A stretch of 64,000 bases of DNA from the NCBI GenBank assembly GCA_017311315.1, contig CM029664.1, positions 20,599,432-20,663,431 of the forward strand. The letters are read 5' to 3'. Both the position numbers and the translations under genes were made by a program. This document shows, piece after piece, positions 33,305 through 42,675 of this stretch; positions within the stretch are counted from its first letter, which is position 1, and the number at the start of each line of letters is the position of its first letter. Origin of the DNA: Dendrocalamus latiflorus. Taxonomy: Eukaryota; Streptophyta; Magnoliopsida; Poales; Poaceae. The notes under the pieces were generated by a model, which saw only the letters and a list, made by a program, of their open reading frames with translations, was not told the DNA's origin and did no database searches.

Positions 33305-35072
33305 CGCCGCGGATCCCCCGGCACCTTCTGCCGACGCCCACGAGCCCGTGCTCGGGCTCGCGGCCATCGCTGAGTTGGAACCCGTCAACCCGGGGGGTGG
33401 CGTCGTTCCTGGCGAGCAAACCACGGGGGACGGTGCGTTATCAACCGTAGCGGCCGACGAGGGCGTGCCCCCTACAGAGGAAACCGTGGGGGCGACGGTG
33501 ACCGGAGCTGGTTCTGCCGCGGAAGAATCGCCTGTGCCACCGCAGGCGAAACGCCTTCGGACGCAGTCCCCGCCGCCAACAAGGGGTCGATACGCTGTTG
33601 CGGGGCCTTGCCGCGGGATTACGGCGGCTGGCGCGGCCGAGAAGACCTTCTCCCCGACCGTCGAGGCGCCCGCCTCCCCCTGGGTGGTCGACCCGGCGCC
33701 ACTTCCTACCGTGACGAGGGGCGCAGGAGGTAGGTGTGAGTCCCTTTCTTCACCTGACTTCGCGAGACTCTCTCCGATCTGCTCGCTCATTCTGCCGACA
33801 TTAGGCGAGACGACGTCTCCCGTACGTGGCGAAGGATCGAGCAGCGGAGGTATGCGCGAAGTCGGGAGCCTCGTGCAGGATGCCCCGCCGGTGTCCACTG
33901 CTGCTGACGTGGCCGTGGCCGCGATAAACCCTGGCGTGTTGGGGCCGGGGCTCGCTCGCTCGGACTTCCTCCCTCGCCCGGAGATATTTTGCGACCTTAC
34001 CGCCGCCGCCGAGCGTGCCGACAACGGCCTCAATCGAGAGGTGCTGTCGTCATGCGCGGGGGATTTCCTAGCGCTCGCGTTGCAGGCCTCCGAGATGAGG
34101 GTAAGTATGCGCGCTTCAGCTTGTAAGGTACTGCTAGACGCCTGCTGATTTGTTGTTTCTGTTAGACGCTTGCCCTCAGCCGGTCCTTGGACGAGGCCCG
34201 CGTTCGGGAGCGGAGGGCTCTGGAAGCCAGCCTCCGCGAAGCAAACACTGCTCTCGCCGTGAAGGATGAAGAACTTCGCGCGCTGGAGGACGCCCTGGTG
34301 GCCGCACAACTCGCGGCCACGGAAGCTCGGAGCGCCGCGGCTGGGGAGCGCGCCGCCTTCGTGCAGCAGATCGCCGTCCTAAAAGGGGAGAACGCCCAGC
34401 TGGCGGAGTCTGCTGCCGAGAACCGCCTTGCCTTGGAAAATGCGTCCATGTCGGCATGGCGGGCCATGGAGTCTCTGAACCAGGCCCTTCGAGATCTGTG
34501 CGTCCGAGTGCCGGACACTACGCACAGGCCGGAGGCCCTGTCGGAGACGCTCGGGCTGATCGAGGAGGGGGCCGGCGTTGCTCTTCGTGGCGCCAGAACC
34601 TTTGGCGAGCACTGCAGCTATGTTGGTGCGTGCTTCGCCCTCGCCCTGCTTCATACTCGTGGGTGTAGGCACACCCATGAGCTAGCGAATCCTCAACTGG
34701 ATCCTCCCGACCGACCAGAGGTTATGTCGGACGCCATCCGCTCCATCGGGCCTAGCCTGCAGAACTTCCACCAACGGATCTGGGGCCGCTTCGGGGAGGG
34801 TGCAGCGAGAGTCGCCGTGCAGCAGACGTTGCATGGGGAGGGGGACCACCTCCAGTGGCTTGAAGGGGTCCTTCAGCGCCGCGGCGACGACGGCGCGGGC
34901 TCGTCCGCACCGCGCCAAGGCTGAGTGGTTGGTCAGGTGGGGCAGGGGGATGATGTACTGGTTCTTACGCTTGTGACCATGTAACCCCTTTTCTTTTTCA
35001 ATGGAACCAAGTAGTACTTTATGCTTGGTGTTACCTGCCGCCGAACGCGGAGGGCAGGTCTGCGCATCTCGC

Positions 35073-35968
35073 TTATACTCCGTGAAGTGGCGCGTGCGGA
35101 TGCGAATCTCGACGCTACGATTTCCTTTATAGTCCGGAGACTCGCGCGTGCGGAGGTAGGCTCGACGCTACGTCTTATTTAAAGTCCGTGGACTAGTGCG
35201 TGCGGAGCTAGGCTCGACGCCACGTCTTCTTTATAGTCCGGGGACTCGCGCGTGCGGAGCTAGGCTCGACGCTACGTCTTATTTAAAGTCCGTGGACTAG
35301 TGCGTGCGGAGCTAGGCTCGACGCTACGTCTTCTTTATAGTCCGGGGACTCGCGCGTGCGGAGCTAGGCTCGACGCTACGTCTTATTTAAAGTTCGTGGA
35401 CTAGTGCGTGCGGAGCTAGGCTCGACGCTATGTCTTCTTTATACTCTGTAGAGTGCGCGCGGAGGCGTCCCCCCGCTGCGTCTTATTTATACTCCGTAGA
35501 GTGCGTGCGGAGCTAGGCTCGACGCTACGTCTTATTTATAGTCCGTGGACTGGTGCGTGCGGAGCTAGGCTCGATGCTACGTCTTATTTATAGTCCGCAG
35601 ACTCTCGCGTGCGGAGCTAGGCTCGACGCTACGTCTTATTTAAAGTCCGTGGACTGGTGCGTGCGGAGCTAGGCTCGATGCTACGTCTTATTTATAGTCC
35701 GCAGACTCTCGCGTGCGGAGCTAGGCTCGACGCTACGTCTTATTTAAAGTCCGTGGACTGGTGCGTGCGGAGCTAGGCTCGACGCTACGTCTTATTTATA
35801 GTCCGCAGACTCTCGCGTGCGGAGCTAGGCTCGACGCTACGTCTTATTTAAAGTCCGTGGACTGGTGCGTGCGGAGCTAGGCTCGACGCTACGTCTTATT
35901 TATAGTCCGCAGACTCTCGCGTGCGGAGCTAGGCTCGACTCTACGTCTTATTTAAAGTCCGTGGACTT
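35073..35968. repeat. Element A internal tandem array, about 52-bp units
   Basis: About 17 units each contain GTGCGGAGCTAGGCTCGACG. Two variants alternate: one with TTTAAAGTCCGTGGACT, the other with TTTATAGTCCGGGGACT or TTTATAGTCCGCAGACT, giving a dimeric higher-order repeat. It lies between the 3' ends of the antisense gene and the integrase gene. The edge units are more diverged. An equivalent array is in element B. Confidence 0.92.
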
Positions 35969-36087
35969 TGTTCTACTCAGCGCGGATAGGGGATGCTCTT
36001 GGAACAGCAACCTTTATTGAACTCCCGTTTGCGCGGGCGAGCATCGCCTAACAACGGGCTGGTGGCTCTACGCCTACTGTCCTGCTT

Positions 36088-37400
36088 CTAGGCGTAGTAC
36101 CGTCGCAACCTGTCCGCGTTCCATGTGTGCCGGAAGGCTTGTCCTTCGAGCGTGGCGAGGCAGTACGCCCCCTTTGGCAATGCCTCCGTTACGATGTACG
36201 GGCCTTCCCACTTGGACTCCAGCTTGCCAACGGTTTCCGCCTGGAGCGCCACTCTGAGGACGAGATCCCCAGGCTTGAACCCCCGCGGGCATATAGAGCG
36301 GTCCCGAGTACGCATTGTCTGCCGCGCGTACTTCTCGACATGGTGGGCTGCGTCTGCCTGTATCCCGTCGAGGAGGTCCAAGGACACACGGCGCTCCTCT
36401 TCGGGTGCTTGGACGAGGACCCTTTGCGAGCCGGCCTTGATTTCCTCGGGCGTCACCGCTTCGTCACCGAAGAGGAGCTTAAACGGCGTGAATCCCGTCG
36501 GGCGTGTTACCGTTGTGCGAAGCGATCATAGAACGCTGTGAAGCTCGCTTGGCCACTTGCCCTTCGGCAATCCAACCAGGCGCTTTTTGATGGCAGCAGA
36601 AATGGCGCCATTCGCCCGTTCGACCGCCCCGTTGGACTGGGGATGCCCTACCGAGGCGAATTGGAGGGTGATGCCCATGCTGTCACAATAATCTTTGAAG
36701 GGGGCGGCGTCGAACTGCAGGCCATTGTCGACCGTGAGCTCCCGAGGCACACCGAAGCGACATATGATGTTTTGCCATAGGAAGCGTTGTATGGCCGCCG
36801 AAGTTACTTTGGCCAGAGCGATCGCTTCCGGCCATCTGGAGAAATACTCCAGCGCGACTACCACGAACCGGAGGTCCCCTGGAGCTCGGGCAAGTGGTCC
36901 TACTATATCGAGACCCCAGCGCGCCAGTGGCCACACCGGGGGAATTGGGTTGAGGCTTGTCGGGGGCCTGCGGATGATGCGCGCCATCCACTGGCACCCT
37001 TGGCACCGACGGACGAGGTCCTGGGCGTCGGCGATGGCAGTCGGCCAGTAGAAGCCTTGTCTGAACGCCTTGCCGACTAATGACCTCGGCGCCAGGTGGG
37101 ATCCGCATACGCCCGCGTGGATTTCCGCCAAGAGTTCCTTTCCTTCCTCAGTCGAGAGGCAGCGCAGGAGCGGCGCGCAAACCCCTTTCTTGTAGAGTGT
37201 CCCTTCGAACACCTGGAAGGACCGTGCGTGGTGCTGCAATCGTCGCAGCTCGGCAGGGTCCTCCGGCTCGGCGAGGCCTTGTAAGAAATTGAAAATGGGC
37301 TCTCGCCAATCTCCTGGACGATCAATGCGGTGGACAAGTGCCGCGTCCTGGTTGTCCTGCGCGATGGTCGCCTTTGCTAATACCTCGTAGAATGCCCCCT
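36088..37400 (-). pseudogene. Element A integrase, one nonsense codon
   Basis: From about 37400 the minus strand encodes the link from RNase H, then an HHCC zinc region (HAGVCGSH ... CQGC) and the catalytic core with WGLDIVGPL, TVDNGLQFD and SNGAVERANG, so all three acidic residues are present. The frame is stopped by TGA at 36526-36528, where relatives have tryptophan in a LWSLRTT motif. It then continues in the same frame as FGDEAVTPEEI and the C-terminal FKPGDLVLR, GPYIVTEAL block to the stop at 36088. The only lesions seen are this nonsense codon and a frame break at the upstream poly-G run. Confidence 0.85.
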
Positions 37401-38735
37401 CGGGGGGGGGGGGGGGGGCAGTTGCTGGCTGGCTGCCTTGGCGAGGGCGTCGGCTTGCTCATTCTCTGCCCGGGGGATGGCCTTGACGGTGACACCCAAA
37501 AAGTGCCTTTCCCTCGCCCGTACCGCCGCGAGGTACTTGGCCAACTCAGGGTCCTTGGCTTGATATGACTTGTCCACATGGCCGGCCACCAAGCGCGAGT
37601 CGGTGCGGACCAACACCCGTCTCGCGCCGACTGCCTTGAGCTTCGTCAGGCCAAAGAGCAGTGCCTCGTATTCAGCCGTGTTGTTGGTGGCGGAGAAGGC
37701 AAGGCGCGCCGAGTACAGCAAACGCTGTCCCTCGGGCGTGATGATCACCGCCCCTACGCCCGCGCCGGCGACGCTGTAAGCTCCGTCGATTGTAAGCGTC
37801 CAGACGGGATCGTCGTGCGTCTGGCCCGGTTGGGCCGGCGGGGTCCATTCGGCGAGAAAATCCGCCAGGACATGGGATTTAATTGCCGTCCGCGAAGCAT
37901 ACGTCAAGGAGAAGGGAGCGAGCTCGGCGGCCCATTTACCGATACGCCCTGTGGACTCCTTGTTGTGTAGCATCTCTGCCAGGGGGAATGAGGAAGGCAC
38001 TGTGATCGGGTGAGCTAGAAAATAATGCCGAAGCTTCCTGGAGGCCATGACCAGCGCGTAGGCGAGCTTCTCAAGCTCCGTGTATCTTGTCTTGGCGCCT
38101 TGAAGGGCTTCGGAGACAAAGTAGACGGGCCACTGCATGGCGCCTTCCTCTAAGACGAGGACGGCGCTGACCGCGGTAGCTGACGCGGCCAGATAGAGCA
38201 GGAGGGGAGCCTCTGGTGCTGGGGCGACCAGAGTGGGGAGGCTTGCCAGGTGCTGCTTGAGCTCGTTGAAGGCCTTCGGCAATCTCCGTCCCAACGAAAT
38301 CCTTCGCACCCGCGGAGTGTCTTGAAAAACGGCAGGCCCCGCTCCGCCGCCCTGGATAGGAAGCGGCTTAATGCTGCCATGCGGCCCGCCAGCCTCTGGA
38401 CCTCCCTCGTTGTCTTGGGCGGCTCCATACCCAGGATGGCGTCTACTTTGTCGGGGTTCGCCTGGATGCCCCGCCCGGACACGAGGAAACCTAGGAGTTT
38501 GCCCGCCTGTACCCCGAAGACACACTTGTCGGGGTTGAGCTTGATGCCCGCCTTCCGGAGGTTGTCGAAGGTCTCCTGGAGGTCCCGGCCGTGTAGAGCA
38601 AGTTGCCGAGTTTTGACCACCACGTCATCGACATAGGCTTCGACGTTCCTCCCGAGCTGGGCGGCCAGGGCAATGGCGACGAGGCGGGTGAAGGTAGCGC
38701 CTGCTGTCGATCCATCGACATACGCCGGAGCCTTT
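37377..38735 (-). pseudogene. Element A RT and RNase H, deleted and frameshifted
   Basis: RT begins with the usual VKQRLRRMS block near 38735 but jumps within a few codons to GATFTRLV, so roughly 130 codons of fingers and palm are missing and the frame changes. The catalytic AYVDDVV (38623-38637) and KCVFG, KLLGFLVS blocks survive. Another frame change near 38300 leads into the connection and RNase H: LTIDGAYSV, NTAEYEALLFGL, VRTDSRL and ADALAKAA carry the expected acidic residues. A run of 17 G on the plus strand (37402-37418) breaks the frame before integrase. Confidence 0.87.
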
Positions 38736-41161
38736 GCTTGACCGGCTTGGCGTCGGGGCGGACCGCCAAACGATGCTGGATTACCGCTCGGTCTACGCCC
38801 TTGATGTCCTCCGGGGACCATGCGAAGATGTCAACGTTGTTCTGAAGCACTCGGAGCAGCTCCTGTTCGACCCCCGGTGGGAGCCCCTCGCCAATGGACA
38901 CAAACTGCCCCTCCGCCTGGAGCGGCACCTTCTTGACGCCACCTTCGGGCCGAGGCTTGGGCGTCCACCCGGGAGCGGAGGGCCCATCACCGGGCGCGCC
39001 GAAGAGGGCATGCACCGGGCGATGCGAGACGCGGCTGCTGCCTTCGGCACGTCTGGCCAGGTCCTGGTCGCCGAAGATGGTGATGACACCCTCCGGGCCC
39101 GGGAGCTTTACACACAAAAAGGCGTGGTGCGGGATTGCCTCGAAAGAGTTGATGGCGGGTCGCCCCAGTATGGCGTTGTAGGGGTGCGGGATATCCACGA
39201 CATCGAAGGTGACATGCTCGGTCCAGATGTTACCTTTGTTGCCCTCCTGACGGAAAGTGACAGGAAGGGACACGTGCCCCAGGGCCTGCAGCGGTTGACC
39301 CCCGAAGCCTTGAAGTGGAGCTCCTGGCTGCTCCAGCTGGCTTCGGGGGATCGCCATGCGGTCGAGGGCTTCTGCGAATAAGATGTTCGCGGAGCTTCCC
39401 CCGTCGACAAGGACGCGCCTGACTTCACAGCATGCTATGTGGGCCTGGATGACTAGAGGGTCTTGGTGAGGGTACTCCACGCCCCTGGCGTCGTTCAGGT
39501 CGAAGGTGATATTGCGGGGCGGCATCCACAGCTGCGGCTGCTCCCCGGGGGCTTTTGAAGAGGAGCCTCCGGTGATGACGTTGACGGTGTGATGCTGCGC
39601 GCCCTCCGTTGTGGTGGCCCGTATGGGGCTATCCCTTGGGTGCCCCACGTGGGCTTCGGCGGGGGGCCGAGGAGGCGGAGCCCGAGATCCGGCCGTCACC
39701 CTCCGCAGCTCCATCACCGCGATGCATGCCCTTGTGTAATGATCGCCGTAGCCGTGTACCTCGCACCACTTGCCATAGTGCAGGAGCTCTTGCTCTGCGT
39801 GGGGTTGGCCGCCGTAGTCGGATCCGCCCTCCGATCCCCGGTCCCCCCCTCCGTGAGGCGGGGTCGGGTCCTTGGCGGGCGCTTTCGGTGGCGAGGACAT
39901 GGTGGGCCGCCTGCGACCGGCGCTGGTGGCGCCGAGGTTTAGGCCTGCACCGTGAAGAGCCTTCCTGTACCTCGGCCTCACTGCCTCGGGGAGGGCCTCC
40001 TCGGGGCTTTCGGCTACGGCCCGGCTTCGAGGAGGGACCACCCGCCCCGACCTCGCGCGGGGGGCGCCCCTCACGGGCGAGGCCGAGGGCGGTGATGCTG
40101 CGTCTTCGCGCATCCTCCTCCGCCCGCGCATACTCGTCCATTTTGTCGAAGAGCTTGGCAACTGTTGTGATTGGCCTCCGCGCGTTGTATTCGGCCATTG
40201 GGCCCGGGCGAAGGCCCTGTATGGCTGCATTAACGACTGTGGTTTCATTAACATCGTTTACCTGGCCTCGAATCTTGGCGAAGCGCTTGAAGTAGCCCCG
40301 GAGCGTCTCCGAGGGTCCTCGCTTCACAGCGAAGAGTTGGTCCGCATCGATTCGCTCGACATGATGTCCTTGAAAGTTGCTACGAAGCCGGTCGCGAAGC
40401 TGCTCCCACGCGTAGATGGAGCCCGGCTCTATGGTAAAAAACAAAGAGAGCGCCACTCCGTGCAGTGCGAGGGGGAGTCCCTTCGCCTTCGCGGTGTCGT
40501 CTCCGCCCGCGGCCTCGATCGCGGTTTCGTACACGCGCACAAACTCGCGAGGATCCGTGTCGCCTTTGTACGGGTCGGTGATGCGAGGGAACTTGAAGTC
40601 TTCGGGCCACGCCGCCTGCTGCAGCCCCGCCGAAAGCGGGGATTCCAGATCTACGCGTCTTAGCGGGACACGGCTAGACGTGGGGGCTTCGCGGCTGTCC
40701 ACCTTCTCTAGCGTGGGCTCGGGCGCGACTACTGGCTCTGAGCCTCTTGTATATCTCGGACGGCTCCGCGAAGGTCCCCTAGCTCCCGCTGGAACGCGTT
40801 GAGGGCTGCTAGTAGGGCGCTTTCCACCGCAGGTGTCGTTGGGGCCGCCGGAACGCCCAGTGGACGGGCCGGTGCAGGGACCATCGCCTCACGACCTCCA
40901 GATCCGCCGGATGGTTCGTTGCGGCTACCCCCGGCCGTCGGATCCGCGCTACCGGCAAGGGTGGCGGGGGCTGTCGTTGCAGTGCCAGCGACGGGGTTGG
41001 ATGTCGTCGTAGCGGCGCTGGCGGGGTCGGTCGTTGCCGTGCGGGCGTCGACGCCCGCGACCATGGCGCGTACGCCGCCGCCAACTCCTTCGGCGGCCGA
41101 TACCGAAGCCCTGGTGTTCACGCGCTGCTCCGACCCATCCGTCTTCTTTCCCTTCGCCGCC
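38736..41161 (-). pseudogene. Element A gag and protease, frameshifted
   Basis: Gag resumes at 41161 after the insertion of B, which split its first codons from the rest. The first part (to 40729) ends in a premature stop after LRGAVRDIQEAQSQ, where B has additional bases. The core then reads in another frame (40728 to about 40000) with YKGDTDPREFVRVYETA and NAAIQGLRPGPMAEYNAR, typical gypsy gag. A further frame change leads to the knuckle-like C-EV-H-x4-H-x4-C and the protease with LVDGGSSANILF and NAILGRPAINSF. Three reading-frame breaks are therefore needed, counting the B insertion separately. Confidence 0.87.
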
Positions 41162-41407
41162 TGTTGTGGCTACAGACCAAACAGAGAGAGAGATGGTAGT
41201 GGAGAGTGATGAAGATAACTGTAATGGCCTGGGGTCCTCCCCATGGCTTGCTCGTATATATACATACACATGAGGAGTGCTTTTACAGTTATACCCTTAC
41301 ATCTGGTTAGCCCTCTGGGGGCAGTTATGTCATTACGCATGGCCTATTCCGGGCCTTATAATCTCCTTCAGGCCTGCTGGGTTTAGGTGGGGGCCATCCC
41401 TACGACA
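41162..41407 (-). repeat. Element B, 3' LTR
   Basis: 246 bp. Subfamily markers against A's LTRs include CTCGTATATATACATAC, CCTATTCCGGGCC and GGCCATCCC. It differs from the other B LTR at two bases and by one missing C near 41370. Confidence 0.93.
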
Positions 41408-42675
41408 GGAGCCTCTCATGGTAAAGGGCTTCACAAGGCCGAAGCCATGTTGCCGAGTCCTTTGGCCCTCTCCGTCCCTGCGGCCTGTGAACTTTTCCAA
41501 ACTTCCGGAGCTGCGATGTGGCCGAAGCAGACGGGCGCGCTGCTGCGACGCTCGGATTTCCGGGCGCCCACGCGGTGCGGGTGTTGAGGCGTCGTGACCA
41601 TTAATATGGCGGCGGACTTCCGGTGGTTGGACTTCCGCCGGTTGGTTCCCCTGCTGATTGGGGTATATATATGGCGCTGGTGAGGCGTTGCTCCTGCGTA
41701 TATTGTGATAGAAGCTGTTCCCCTAAAATGGGCCCCTGCCGTGCATCAACATTCCTGGGTGACGCTGAGCGGCTTGGGGAATGTTGATGCACAGAAGGAG
41801 GTCTATTTTTCCTGGGAGCTTGATCAGCGCTGGTTATCGACAGCCAGCCGCGCTTCCTGACCCCACACCGCGCTTCCGTAGGCGACAGCGAGGTCTGCCC
41901 TGTTTTTCTTAACAGGCCTACCTACAGCCGGTGTTCCTGAAGGAGCCCGCCGGCATTACCTTATATGTTGATGCACTGTAGGTGGCCTGTTAAGGAAAAC
42001 GAGGTAGATTTCGCAAGACAAGACTCCCGTCTTTGCTGCGCCTCGCCGAAGTGGACTCGCGCGAGCGTCCCTTACCCTTCGAACGGGTGGCAGCGAAGCT
42101 GGCGCCTTCGCCCTGCGAACACCACCGCGTGGGCGGTGACTGGGGGTCTTTGATGTGGCCTTGCGCTGTACAGATTCCTGGAATCACGCTGGCCCCTGGT
42201 CTGCCAGGGTTAGGTTCCCGTACCGTGCGACCCGATGCGCCCGGGGCACGCGGCGGCCTATGACTGGTGGGCGGCGGGATGTGGACGGTTGCGTGTTTGC
42301 AGCCGCTCGCCTCTTCCCTAGGCAAGGGGGACACGGGACGGGCAGTAAATGGCGCCTGTGGTCGTGACCTTCCAGCGTTGGGTGGGGCGTTACGCTGGAT
42401 GGGCGCTTGTACGACTGTGGTCGCGCCTCGTGCACGGACCGCCGCGACCCTTCGCTTTCGATTATGGGGAATCGTGCGGGGCGGGCCTTTACACCGCTGC
42501 GGTTGCATCCAGCACGCGTATCGTTGCGACGGTTCGGTAGCGGCGGTACGTGCGAGGTGGCTTGAAATAGCCCCCCCGTACCAGCGTCCCCGCACCTTTA
42601 CGCCCTCTTTCCTGTCTGCTCCGCCTTCCACTCCTTCGCGCTATCTTCACCACTTCAGTCTCGTCGTGGGAAGCG
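41408..42675. other. Element B region upstream of antisense gene, with hairpins
   Basis: About 1.27 kb against about 0.72 kb in A. The extra part (roughly 41640-42010) has a TATATATATGG box near 41664 and two inverted repeats: a perfect 14-bp pair (41742-41755, 41778-41791) and an imperfect 29-bp pair (41899-41927, 41976-42004). The right part, with ACCCTTCGAACGGGTGGCAG, is shared with A. Confidence 0.6.

Larger units (their letters stand above)
23692..34924 (+). pseudogene. Element A antisense spliced gene (PF04195-like), split by element C
   Basis: Four exons are matched one-to-one with the intact gene of element B: 23692-24604, 24671-25019 plus 33305-33729, 33805-34100 and 34166-34924. 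All introns are GT-AG, 65-75 bp, and keep the same phases as in B. The N-terminal part (EAIVFVAFFDAGLRMP, LAQLTPHAILRLAVFTW) resembles the plant 'putative gypsy type transposon' domain, Pfam PF04195. Exon 2 and 3 products are low-complexity Gly/Pro/Ala/Ser. Exon 4 starts with a coiled coil (LREANTALAVKDEELRALED) and ends in a Cys/His-containing globular part. The function of this family is unknown. The copia element C sits in exon 2, and the joined frame across its site is not preserved by simple excision of C. Confidence 0.8.

Noticed and set aside
33275..34309. A 344-codon minus-strand open frame
   Set aside because: It is the reverse shadow of GC-rich exons of A's antisense gene, whose plus-strand reading has matching splice phases and a homologue in B.
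35073..35968. Regular repeats resembling a CRISPR array
   Set aside because: Units are contiguous tandem repeats without unique spacers, lie inside a plant retrotransposon, and are matched by a sister array in B.
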